Shown one piece after another: positions 1 to 7,991 of a stretch of 63,540 nt of DNA. Source of the DNA: Isosphaeraceae bacterium (lineage in GTDB: Bacteria; Planctomycetota; Planctomycetia; Isosphaerales; Isosphaeraceae); contig JANXSX010000182.1 in NCBI GenBank assembly GCA_025356475.1, positions 1-63,540 of the forward strand. The letters run 5' to 3'. The number at the start of each line of letters is the position of its first letter. Within the stretch, counting starts at the first letter, position 1. Below the pieces are notes generated by a model. The model saw nothing but the letters and a program-made list of their open reading frames with translations, did not search any database and was not told the DNA's origin. A program made the translations under genes and the position numbers.

Positions 1-106
1 GCGCAACGAATGTCTCCAAACGCGAGAGGAACCCATCGATCAGGTCGGGGGTCACCTCCGCCTGAGCCAACATCTCCTGCAATCGGGCGTCGAATCTCGG
101 CTCCAT
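1..106 (-). CDS. N-terminus of a gene cut by the window edge, possibly an IS transposase
   Basis: Only the first 35 codons are in the window. The minus-strand ATG at 104-106 has a good GGAG ribosome site about 8 bases upstream, so the start looks real. The peptide begins MEPRFDARLQEMLAQAEV and continues with PDLIDGFLSRLETFV. I recall similar starts on IS701-type DDE transposases of planctomycetes, but no catalytic residue is visible here, so this is inference. The next gene upstream is broken (161-340), which fits an insertion nearby. It could equally be an unrelated gene. Confidence 0.45.
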   Translation of the reverse strand, partial: MEPRFDARLQEMLAQAEVTPDLIDGFLSRLETFVA

Positions 107-160
107 CACTGACTCCGTTCCCAGCGGTCTCTTTGACGGAAGAAGATACTCCAAATCATC

Positions 161-340
161 TTATAGCAAATTATTTCCAGAAACAGTAGAACTATTGAAC
201 GCGAGAATGTTTTTTTTGAGGTAGGGTTTGCCCTGAAGTCCATGCACGCTTCCGATTCGGAGATCACACTCAATTGCAATTCTTCGGACGACTGCCTCGT
301 CGGTGGGCCCCTCCACGGCGATGCTGATCAGAGGCCTCAT
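161..340 (-). pseudogene. Truncated TOPRIM/DUF4276-like partner of the AAA ATPase
   Basis: This 59-codon frame starts with an ATG that overlaps the stop of the AAA ATPase (ATGA, 337-340), the usual sign of a translationally coupled partner. It begins MRPLISIAVEGPTDEAVVRR and continues with GLQGKPYLKKNILAFN. The EGPTDE motif resembles the first acidic motif of TOPRIM/DUF4276-like proteins that pair with AAA ATPases. After about residue 50 the resemblance stops and the frame ends at TAA (161-163). Full-length partners are about 200 residues, so roughly three quarters is missing. The putative transposase start at 1-106 lies just beyond, so an insertion probably removed the rest. Family assignment is from motifs only. 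Confidence 0.65.
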
Positions 341-1485
341 CGCCCATCATCTCCAAATCGCGATAATTGATATGCATATTGAGGCACTGTCCTCGGCATG
401 ACAGACTCGGCGAGTGTCGCACCCCCCTTAACGAGATCCGTGATTTCTTGATCCGAAGAAGCGGTTTTGATGACCGTGCCTTTCGCACTGGGTTGCAGAA
501 GCAAAACCTCATCGAGCCCGATCCCCTCGTCAAGCAGCATCTCAGCGGAATGGGTGCTCACAAGGATCTGTCGAGAAGTTCGACTCTGAACCTTGGCAAA
601 CATCTGAGGAATGTAACGGACAACGCCCGGGTGGATCGAAAGCTCTGGCTCTTCCAGAAGTAGTGGACCCCTACCCTGAAGAACCGCCCAGAGCAAACCT
701 ATCAGTCGTAATGTCCCATCCGAGAATTGTTTCTGATTCAACCATGAGCCGTTCGGCTTCTTACTCAAGTACCGGCCCCGCAGGTGAGGTGTTCCACTGC
801 GGTCCGAGACAAACCCGAGTTCCAGTAATTGTGGAACTGCTGTTGCGAGGGCCTCTGTGATCTTCCTTAACAGAGAATTGCGAGTATCTGTTTTCGTCCT
901 CGCAATCTGTTCTAATAAATCACCTCCGTAGGGATCATTACGCTTACAAACCCAGCGATCCGGCTCCCGAATCAGTTGAGGTACAACATGAAGATAGTGA
1001 ATGGTTTCAAAGAATTCGGCAATCGCTCGAAAGTCTTTGTTCACATTGACCTGTTCGAGATACGTCTGTGAAAGACGCTCGGGGTCATTGTCGTCCTCGT
1101 CGTCGGGTCTACTTAGGAGCATCTTGTTATTCTTAAAGATGCGTTCCATGCTGACGATTGGTCTAAGACGCAGATCTTGTGAGAAATGCAACTCATAAAC
1201 CCAACGATCTCGTTCGTCATCGTCTCCTAGCGAGACTCGAAGTTCGATGTTCCGCTTATGTCCCGCCTCAAGACACCTCAACAGACTGACTCCGCCACGG
1301 CTTTCCACTGCTTGCTGTAACCCGCCACCGGCCGGGCCGATATCCCGAAGGAATCGAAAGACATCCAGGAAGTTCGATTTACCCGACCCGTTGGCACCGA
1401 TCAAGAAAGATCGTCGTTGCAATTCGACGTCGACTTCCTCGAAGTTTCGCCAGTTTCGTAAAGCAATCGAAGTGAATCGTTCCAT
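337..1485 (-). CDS. AAA family ATPase (RecF/OLD-like), first gene of a decayed two-gene cassette
   Basis: The 382-residue protein has an SMC/RecF/OLD-type ATPase layout. It begins with a 'LRNWRNFEEVDVEL' strand and has Walker A GANGSGKS (about residues 30-37). A signature-like SDGTLRL precedes Walker B LLLEEPE with following SIHP, and a THS switch motif sits at STHSAEM. An upstream frame would add 13 residues, but homology begins at MERFTSIALRNWRNF and the GGGAAG at the upstream edge supports the start at 1485. The stop overlaps the start of a truncated TOPRIM-like gene. Such ATPase/TOPRIM pairs are common in phage-defence and abortive-infection systems (OLD, Gabija and PARIS are relatives in layout). 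With the partner cut short, the cassette is probably non-functional. Confidence 0.85.
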   Translation of the reverse strand: MERFTSIALRNWRNFEEVDVELQRRSFLIGANGSGKSNFLDVFRFLRDIGPAGGGLQQAVESRGGVSLLRCLEAGHKRNIELRVSLGDDDERDRWVYELHFSQDLRLRPIVSMERIFKNNKMLLSRPDDEDDNDPERLSQTYLEQVNVNKDFRAIAEFFETIHYLHVVPQLIREPDRWVCKRNDPYGGDLLEQIARTKTDTRNSLLRKITEALATAVPQLLELGFVSDRSGTPHLRGRYLSKKPNGSWLNQKQFSDGTLRLIGLLWAVLQGRGPLLLEEPELSIHPGVVRYIPQMFAKVQSRTSRQILVSTHSAEMLLDEGIGLDEVLLLQPSAKGTVIKTASSDQEITDLVKGGATLAESVMPRTVPQYAYQLSRFGDDGR

Positions 1486-1859
1486 GAACTTCCCGATTGA
1501 GGATCCTCGAATCGCTCTGGACAACCGTCCGTATCCACTCTAATGGGAACAGACACCAGACGTAGCGTGGCAAGGCTGACCGTGGACATCTCGCCACGTC
1601 CGAGCCGATGCTATCCGGCTTCAGAGCCATGAACAAGAAGGGACGGATCTCGCCCTTCGTCATTCGGTGCTCATACCTTCCGGTCACGAAGATGCCGTTC
1701 CAAACCTCCACTCGCCAACTGACCAAACCCTCTGGGCAAAAAATTCCGCTCAGGCAATGCATGTCGTCAAAAATGTGGTATCTCTGAGTGTAGGTTGCGT
1801 ACACGGTCTGACGAAGTTGTCAGATTAACCTGCGTAACCCTTAGGGAAGGACCCGAACG
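1486..1859. other. Intergenic region between divergent genes
   Basis: These 374 bases separate the minus-strand AAA ATPase from the plus-strand gene at 1860. They should hold both promoters, but I cannot point to convincing -35/-10 boxes. A GTG-started minus-strand frame crosses the region (to 1804) but overlaps the ATPase start out of frame and looks like chance. The plus-strand gene has AGGGAAGGA just upstream of its ATG as a ribosome site. Confidence 0.5.
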
Positions 1860-2888
1860 ATGACGACTCAAGCTCAGATGGATGCCAATCGGCAAAATGC
1901 GGCCAAGGGCACTGGCCCGAAGTCAGTCGAGGGGAAAGAAAACTCTCGCGCCAATGCACTCAAACATGGGATGACCTCAATGGTCGTCGTTCCCGAAAAC
2001 TTGAAGGCAGTCGAAGAGCAGCGGTATTCCGACTGGTCGGAGATTCTCGCTCCCCAAGGGCCCGCTCTCGAGTTCGAGCTTCACCAGGCGGTCGTCGCTT
2101 CTCTACGGATCGAACAGTGCTATACCCGCGAAATCGAGCGCCGGGTGGAACTTTCGCAGATCGCCGCCAGTCCCGACGGGGAGTGGGATAAGAACCGGAT
2201 GATCGATGCGGCCAAACTTGCGAAGTCCCTGAAGCGAGATCCGCAACTGGTCGCGTTGCAGTTGCGGAACTCCCCCGCAGGCCGAAATTGGTTGATCGCT
2301 GAGTGGAACGTTCTCCTCCTGGCAGTCTCGGAAGTCGGTGATTCGGCATGGTCGGATGTCGAGTCGAACCGAGCCCTCGACCTGATGGGCAAGTCGAAGA
2401 CACTTCGAACAGTCGTGATCCAAGTCAACACCCCGTTCGCCGATCCTGTGGCAACCCGCTCGTTCGTCCTCGCAGAGATTGCCAAGCTTGAGGCTTTGCA
2501 ATGCGACGCAAGCGCGAAGAATGACAAGCTTCGGGCTCTGCACGTTCAGGGCTTCCGGACCGAGGACGACGCCACGCTCCAACTGATCCGGCGCTACGAG
2601 ACGACCGCCCATCGTCGATTCGATAAGTCGATGCGAGCCATCGCGAAGGGGAAGTCCACGGTCGTCACTTCTGCTCCGCCAGCCGCGCCGATCAAGGTGA
2701 TTTCGGAGGTCATGCCGACGGCTCCCCCCTGCGAAACGAACCCAATCCCGGTCGCGCGTAAACCAGTGATCAAAGTGGAGAGTCCAGTCGTCTCGGGGGA
2801 GTCGAAGCCTCACGGCAATCGTCGTTACCGTCGTTATCAGCAAAAAGCAGCGCGTCATCAGGAGTACCTGGAGCGGAGAGCACGCTGA
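1860..2888 (+). CDS. Conserved planctomycete protein with GPK..GK..S..NALKHG motif
   Basis: The 342-residue protein opens with MTTQAQMDANRQNAAKGTGP, then SVEGKENSRANALKHGM. This N-terminal pattern (GP[KR]..GK..S..NALKHG) recurs in many planctomycete proteins of unknown function. The middle (about 60-260) is predicted helical and charged. The tail is Pro/Val-rich and ends in a very basic stretch (HGNRRYRRYQQKAARHQ) that could bind nucleic acid. An AGGGAAGGA ribosome site supports the start. It has no operon partner. Members often occur in several copies per genome, sometimes near mobile DNA, which would fit the broken cassette beside it. No function is claimed. Confidence 0.75.
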   Translation: MTTQAQMDANRQNAAKGTGPKSVEGKENSRANALKHGMTSMVVVPENLKAVEEQRYSDWSEILAPQGPALEFELHQAVVASLRIEQCYTREIERRVELSQIAASPDGEWDKNRMIDAAKLAKSLKRDPQLVALQLRNSPAGRNWLIAEWNVLLLAVSEVGDSAWSDVESNRALDLMGKSKTLRTVVIQVNTPFADPVATRSFVLAEIAKLEALQCDASAKNDKLRALHVQGFRTEDDATLQLIRRYETTAHRRFDKSMRAIAKGKSTVVTSAPPAAPIKVISEVMPTAPPCETNPIPVARKPVIKVESPVVSGESKPHGNRRYRRYQQKAARHQEYLERRAR

Positions 2889-3097
2889 ATCGACGGCTTA
2901 CGAAGCGGAGGTGGGGCGGATCATTCGTCCTAACGGGCTGGTGCGTACCCTCATTAGCGAAACGAGGAAGCCTCACCTTCGGTGGCGCTCGCGAGTTTCA
3001 ATGGTGGTCGGTCACCGATTGGCGTTGGACGACGTACGAGGAATAATAGGCTGAACCTAGTTTATGATCCATTTTAAGGGAGCGAGGATCGCCTTCC

Positions 3098-3736
3098 ATG
3101 CCATACCCGTCCGAAAATGGCCGATCCGAAGAGGTCCTTTCCTGGACGAAGCTCGCGGAACGTGCGCTCAACCTGTTCGAATCCCGATTTCTCCCCGCCA
3201 TCGAGCGGATCGCCGCCGCTCTGGAGCAGAACTCGGGGAAGCCTCAAGAGTCGAATGAGGTGGCCGAGGAACGCCGGCTCACGATCCAGACCCTTCAGAA
3301 AAAGATTCAAGCTGCCCGCGAGGCCAACGATCCGACGGGGGTTCTCGAACTCAGGGCGGATCTTGAACTGGTCCGTCGGGGCGAGAACCTTGATGAGTTC
3401 GACCGGTCCCTTGCGCAGTGGTTGATCTCGGCAATTCACCGGAGGATCAAGACCGGACGGATCGCAGTGGAGGTTGTTATCCTCGCGGGGCGGGTCGCCG
3501 AACAATTTGCAACCACGAAGGATGGGGCGAGCCTCAAGGCGTCGCTCCCAACATTGAGACGGAGTGTTGGGCTCTGTAGTCGATGTGAGGAGCCTTATCG
3601 TGGCGTGGAAGATGCTTGCCCCAAATGTCTGGGACCTCGGTTGGTCCCGTCTGCTCCCACGATCGATGACCTCCCGAAAGACGACCCAGCCCAAGTCATG
3701 ACCGATATTCCCCCACCCTTCCACGAATTTGACTGA
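3098..3736 (+). CDS. Hypothetical protein with C-terminal zinc ribbon
   Basis: The 212-residue protein has a helical N-terminal two thirds, with a likely coiled coil near residues 60-100 (EERRLTIQTLQKKIQAAREA). A zinc-ribbon-like CSRCEEPYRGVEDACPKC lies near residues 159-176, with two CxxC pairs 12 residues apart. The C-terminus is Pro/Asp-rich. There is no signal peptide or membrane segment, so it is probably cytoplasmic. A GAGCGAGG sequence lies upstream of the ATG. It stands alone between two plus-strand genes. I do not recognise the family. Composition matches the flanking genes, so it looks native and real. Confidence 0.7.
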   Translation: MPYPSENGRSEEVLSWTKLAERALNLFESRFLPAIERIAAALEQNSGKPQESNEVAEERRLTIQTLQKKIQAAREANDPTGVLELRADLELVRRGENLDEFDRSLAQWLISAIHRRIKTGRIAVEVVILAGRVAEQFATTKDGASLKASLPTLRRSVGLCSRCEEPYRGVEDACPKCLGPRLVPSAPTIDDLPKDDPAQVMTDIPPPFHEFD

Positions 3737-3841
3737 AGTTCCCAGGCCACCCAGCTTGACGGATGGTAGACTGTCGGCTAGAGACATATACGCGAATCAT
3801 TTTGTGGCGCCTTGCGCGCCGGTTGCCGAGAGGATAGGGCC

Positions 3842-5449
3842 ATGTCCGTTCGCACCGCGCTGACTTGGGTCGCGCTCACGTTGGTGATCTCTGGATCAGT
3901 CCAGGCTCAGATCCCGTTCAGCAAGTCGGATCTGCCCACGCGCTCTGCGCTGAATCGGGTGGGGCTGGAGCGGCACTGGAATCAGGTTGTCCCCCTTGAT
4001 GGAACCGAACGGGTCATTGGCCTGAGTATGGCTTCGTCGTCCTCGACGGTTCGCAACTCAATCACCGATGTCAACCCGTCCGCTGATCAGTTTCGGGGGG
4101 GGTATGAACTCTCCCCTCTCGACGGGGCGTACCGGAACTTTCAGCTCCTCATCACAGATGGGCCGCTCAAGGGCGAGGTTCGTGCGATCTCTACCTATAA
4201 GGGGGAGACGCGCACGTTCCGTTTCCTGCAACCATTCGCTTCCGTGCCGGCCAAGGGGACCAAGTTTGCGCTCCTCGACACGATGATCTTCGTACAGACC
4301 AGTGAGAACAATTTCTACGCCTATAACGGCGAGACCGGCCAACGGCTCTGGCAGGTCAAGGTCGGTGACCCGATCGGCAAAGCATGGCCCGCCTCGGTCA
4401 ATAGCCGGGCGGTCTTCGCGACGAGCGGCCAGAAACTGATCGCTCTGGACCGCCAGAACGGAGAACGGTTGTGGACGATGGAGCTTGCGGGTACCCCCAC
4501 CAGCCCCACAGCGTGCGACGAAGATCTTGTCATGGTGGGTCTTGAGGATGGTCGGCTCAAGGCCTACCACACCCAGGTCTCCGCGATCGGGTCCAAGGTT
4601 TCGAAGGGTTATGCTGTGAAAATCGGTCCTGACGCCTTCCCGCCAGGCGTTGCCACCGACGTTCGAGACTTCGAGCTGCTGATGGAGCCAGCGCTCGCCT
4701 GGGTCTGGCCGACCGACGGCGGTGCGTTCCGTTCACGACCTCTGGCAACAGCGAGCATGATCCTACTCGGCTCGGCGGATGGTCGAGTTTACGGGAGCCT
4801 CCTCGACAAGAATCGGGCCTACTTCCGGTTCCTGACCGGGGGTGCGATCGTCGCTCCTTTGTCCTCTTTCGGAGTGAGAACCCTGCTCGTCCCGTCGGTC
4901 GACCACAATCTCTATGGGATCGACATCTTCACTGGACATGCCGTTTGGACTTACCCCAGCGGAGCCCCCATCGTTCAGGAGGCCCTCGTGTCGGGTGACG
5001 ATATCTTCGTCCAGAACACAGCAGGCATTCTGGCGGTTGTTGATGACCGGACAGGTGTGGCGCGATGGGCAGTGCAAACGAACGACGCCAAGTTGATCGC
5101 CATCAGCAAGTCGAAGCTTTATGGAATTAACTGGGCGGGTGAACTCGTGATCGTTGATCGTAAGAATGGGACGATCCTCGAGAACGGGCGGACGACTCGT
5201 GAGACCAAAGGCCTCGACCTTCGAAGCTTTAAAATGAGCCTTACCAATAGCGCCAACGATCGGCTCTACTTCGTGACCCCGAGCGGCTCTCTGATCGCGC
5301 TTCGAGAAATCGACCAAGTATCTGCGGCTCCGCTGCGTGATCTATCTCAGCCCAGCTTCGGATTTATCCCTCCGGAGGGCTATACGGATCCAGGTAGCGC
5401 GGTTCCTGCCCCCGCTACTGCTACGCCGGGTGCAGAACCTCCAATGTGA
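3842..5449 (+). CDS. Secreted PQQ-like beta-propeller repeat protein
   Basis: The 535-residue protein has a Sec signal peptide (MSVRTALTWVALTLVISGS, cut after VQAQ) and is predicted to be periplasmic or envelope-bound. Propeller blades of the YVTN/PQQ type follow, for example FYAYNGETGQRLWQVKVG, LIALDRQNGERLWTMELAG, LYGIDIFTGHAVWTY and AVVDDRTGVARWAVQ. The A/W 'tryptophan docking' repeats suggest a BamB-like scaffold or PQQ-enzyme-like fold, but no PQQ-dehydrogenase active site is evident. A longer frame begins at 3812, but the start at 3842 has GAGGATAGGG upstream and begins directly with the signal peptide. The tail is Pro/Ala-rich. A terminator hairpin follows at 5478. Confidence 0.85.
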   Translation: MSVRTALTWVALTLVISGSVQAQIPFSKSDLPTRSALNRVGLERHWNQVVPLDGTERVIGLSMASSSSTVRNSITDVNPSADQFRGGYELSPLDGAYRNFQLLITDGPLKGEVRAISTYKGETRTFRFLQPFASVPAKGTKFALLDTMIFVQTSENNFYAYNGETGQRLWQVKVGDPIGKAWPASVNSRAVFATSGQKLIALDRQNGERLWTMELAGTPTSPTACDEDLVMVGLEDGRLKAYHTQVSAIGSKVSKGYAVKIGPDAFPPGVATDVRDFELLMEPALAWVWPTDGGAFRSRPLATASMILLGSADGRVYGSLLDKNRAYFRFLTGGAIVAPLSSFGVRTLLVPSVDHNLYGIDIFTGHAVWTYPSGAPIVQEALVSGDDIFVQNTAGILAVVDDRTGVARWAVQTNDAKLIAISKSKLYGINWAGELVIVDRKNGTILENGRTTRETKGLDLRSFKMSLTNSANDRLYFVTPSGSLIALREIDQVSAAPLRDLSQPSFGFIPPEGYTDPGSAVPAPATATPGAEPPM

Positions 5450-5477
5450 CGAATTGTCAGGGATTCGATAGAATACG

Positions 5478-5511
5478 CAGGGGTGGACGATCGTTCGTCT
5501 GCCCCTGTTTT
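5478..5511 (+). terminator. Rho-independent terminator after the propeller gene
   Basis: CAGGGGTGGACGA pairs with TCGTCTGCCCCTG (11 of 13 positions complementary) around a short loop and is followed by TTTTCG. It sits 28 bases after the stop of the propeller gene and before purH, so it should separate the two transcripts. Confidence 0.75.
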
Positions 5512-5547
5512 CGTTTCGAATGTTGAGTCGCACGGAGTTTGTCGATC

Positions 5548-7134
5548 ATGACCGACGTCGTCCCGGTATGCCGGGCCCTTCTCAGTGTCTCGGATAAGAC
5601 AGGTCTGATCGGGTTGGCCCAGGCTCTCGCCAACCAGGGAGTCGCCCTGCTCGCGAGCGGCGGCACACATGCCGCACTGATCAAGGCGGGTCTCGCCGTA
5701 ACCGAGATCGCCGACTATACCGGTCAGCCTGAGATCCTCGGCGGTCGGGTCAAGACTCTGCATCCCAAGATTCACGGTGGAATCCTTGCGAGGCGCGACG
5801 TCCCCAGTGATCTTGAAGCACTTGCCGCGCAAGGGATCGAACCGATCGACCTCGTGATCGTCAACCTCTACCCGTTCGAACAAACGATTGCTAAGCCAGG
5901 TGTCGCGTTTGAAGAAGCGATCGAGAACATCGATATCGGTGGCCCGAGCCTGATCCGAGGCGCAGCCAAGAACCAAGCTCATGTGGCCGTGGTCACCGAC
6001 CCTTCCCAGTATCCCGCCCTTCTCGAACAGCTCTCAGCCAACCAGGGGACGACACTATCGTTCCGCCAGGAGCTTGCCCGAGCGGCGTTCGCACATACCT
6101 CCGCCTACGACGCGGCGATCGCCGGATACCTCAGTTCGACCTTGCCGGGTGGACCATTTCGCCCAACCGTCGTACTGCCATTCACACTCAAGAGCACGTT
6201 ACGGTATGGGGAGAACCCGCACCAGCACGCTGCATTCTATGTTGAGAACCGCCCGAAAACCCCGACGATCGGCAACGCACAAGTCCTTCACGGCAAAGAG
6301 CTTTCGTACAATAATCTTCTCGATCTTGATAGCGCGCTCCGGTTGATCCGCCAGTTCTCTGAACCGGCCGCTTGCGTCCTCAAGCACAATAACCCATGCG
6401 GGGCGGCCTTGGGTCTGACCATTGCTGAGGCCTTCGAACGGGCCTACCAAGGTGACCCGGTCAGTGCGTTTGGAGGGATCGTCGGGCTCAATCGTCCCGT
6501 TGACCTCGCCACGGCCCAGCGAATGGGGATCGCCGGTCGGTTCCTCGAAGCGGTGATCGCGCCCAGCTTCACCCCCGAAGCGATCACCTTCTTAACGACC
6601 AAGCCAAGCTGGCGGAACAGTGTCCGCCTCCTCGCTCTGAATGAGCCGGTGGGGCCCGAAAATGCCAAGGTCGGCGGCTATGACCTTCGGCGCGTGGAAG
6701 GGGGGTTGCTGATCCAGTCTTGGGATCGCCTTCAGGCCGATCCCGTATCCGAGGGGACCTGCCCTACACACAGGAAGCCCACCGACGACGAAGCTCGGGA
6801 CTTGCGATTCGCCTGGAGAATCGTCCAGTCGGTGAAGTCGAACGCGATCGTCCTGGCGAAAGGCGGCCAGCTTCTCGGAGCAGGGGCTGGTCAAATGAGT
6901 CGCTTGGACTCGGTGAAGATCGCGGTTGAAAAGGCGGGTGACCGTGCCAAGGGAGCGGTTCTAGCCTCCGACGCCTTCTTCCCATTCCGAGACGGCCCGG
7001 ACATTGCCGTCGGGGCCGGGGTCACCGCGATCATCCAGCCTGGCGGCTCGAAACGCGATGAGGAAACCATCACTGCATGCAACGAGAACGGACTCGCGAT
7101 GATCTTCACTGGCCAGCGACACTTCCGACATTGA
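5548..7134 (+). CDS. purH: Bifunctional AICAR transformylase / IMP cyclohydrolase
   Basis: This cytoplasmic enzyme performs the last two steps of IMP synthesis: formyl transfer from 10-formyl-THF to AICAR, then ring closure. The 528-residue length is normal for the family. The N-terminal MGS-like cyclohydrolase domain shows SVSDKTGL, LASGGTHA and KTLHPKIHGG. The transformylase domain shows LRYGENPHQHAAFY, the catalytic KHNNPCGAA, DPVSAFGG and the C-terminal FTGQRHFRH. A TTG start 9 bases upstream is possible, but the ATG at 5548 has GGAG in place. The preceding terminator suggests its own promoter. Purine genes purA and carA are elsewhere in the window, not linked. Confidence 0.97.
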   Translation: MTDVVPVCRALLSVSDKTGLIGLAQALANQGVALLASGGTHAALIKAGLAVTEIADYTGQPEILGGRVKTLHPKIHGGILARRDVPSDLEALAAQGIEPIDLVIVNLYPFEQTIAKPGVAFEEAIENIDIGGPSLIRGAAKNQAHVAVVTDPSQYPALLEQLSANQGTTLSFRQELARAAFAHTSAYDAAIAGYLSSTLPGGPFRPTVVLPFTLKSTLRYGENPHQHAAFYVENRPKTPTIGNAQVLHGKELSYNNLLDLDSALRLIRQFSEPAACVLKHNNPCGAALGLTIAEAFERAYQGDPVSAFGGIVGLNRPVDLATAQRMGIAGRFLEAVIAPSFTPEAITFLTTKPSWRNSVRLLALNEPVGPENAKVGGYDLRRVEGGLLIQSWDRLQADPVSEGTCPTHRKPTDDEARDLRFAWRIVQSVKSNAIVLAKGGQLLGAGAGQMSRLDSVKIAVEKAGDRAKGAVLASDAFFPFRDGPDIAVGAGVTAIIQPGGSKRDEETITACNENGLAMIFTGQRHFRH

Positions 7135-7157
7135 ACAAAAACGGGAGTCGCAGGGTA

Positions 7158-7763
7158 TCAGTCGAGATCGATGACTTCCTCGAACGAATCAAGCTCGGGG
7201 AGCAGGTCGGAGTCGCGGAGCTCGAAGACGTCATCGTTCAGTCGCTCCGAGTGCATCGCGTCCCGCCACTGCGAGTCCGAATCGTCATCTTTGAGGGAGA
7301 CAAACGCATCATCGGGCACGTCGGAAGGCTCGGGGAACTTGACCATTGGGGGGCGTTGCGTGGCAGCAAGTATCGCCGCCCCAGCGCCGACTGACGCGCC
7401 TGCAACCGCAGCTCGGGTCTTGACGATGGGTGTCCCGCGCTCGCCCCGAGCCGCTCGCTCAGAAGGGGTCGGCAAGTCGTCAGGTCCCAGGTAGACCCGG
7501 AACTTGTAGGCACCGAGCGAGATCTTGTCGTCAGGGAGTAAGGCGGCCCAGCGAATCCGCTGGCCCTTGACCTTGGTTCCGTTGGTGCTGACCAGGTCCC
7601 GAATGATCAGGAGGCCATCGGTTTTGACAAGCACCGCATGCCGCTTCGATAGGCTAGGGTGATTGATCACCACGTCGCAATACGACCGACGCCCAAGAAC
7701 CGTGATATCACGATTGATCGGTATCGGGTCGTCACCGTTCTCGGGGACCAACTCAGCCTTCAT
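7158..7763 (-). CDS. FHA-domain protein
   Basis: The 201-residue protein has an N-terminal forkhead-associated domain (about residues 15-92), which binds phosphothreonine peptides. The key residues are present: LGRRSYCDVVI, the SLSKRHAVL Ser/His pair, and STNGTKV. A Gly/Ala-rich segment (AAVAGASVGAGAAILAA, about 117-133) may be a linker or a weak membrane span. The C-terminus is very acidic (DDDSDS, LLPELDSFEEVIDLD). It converges on purH with 23 bases between stops. FHA proteins usually read Ser/Thr kinase signals, and planctomycetes have many such kinases, but none is adjacent here. Confidence 0.88.
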   Translation of the reverse strand: MKAELVPENGDDPIPINRDITVLGRRSYCDVVINHPSLSKRHAVLVKTDGLLIIRDLVSTNGTKVKGQRIRWAALLPDDKISLGAYKFRVYLGPDDLPTPSERAARGERGTPIVKTRAAVAGASVGAGAAILAATQRPPMVKFPEPSDVPDDAFVSLKDDDSDSQWRDAMHSERLNDDVFELRDSDLLPELDSFEEVIDLD

Positions 7764-7991
7764 GGATGATCTCGGAGGATGGGGAGCCTGTAGTGCTTAC
7801 GGAACTCTATCTCACCTTGTGACTACTCACAATGCGAGGTCAACAGCCCTTCGGAGTCACTGGCAACTCGCGGGCATCCGATTTCTCACATCTCCGTTTG
7901 GACTGGAAGACCCTTCCACTGAAACTAGAGCCAACGTACAGGGGTAGTCCCCGTCAGATCATGACGAGGCGCAACTACGGAGATCCGACAG

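Noticed and set aside
1379-1804. 141-codon minus-strand frame upstream of the first AAA ATPase
   Set aside because: It starts with GTG, overlaps the ATPase start out of frame and has no recognisable content.
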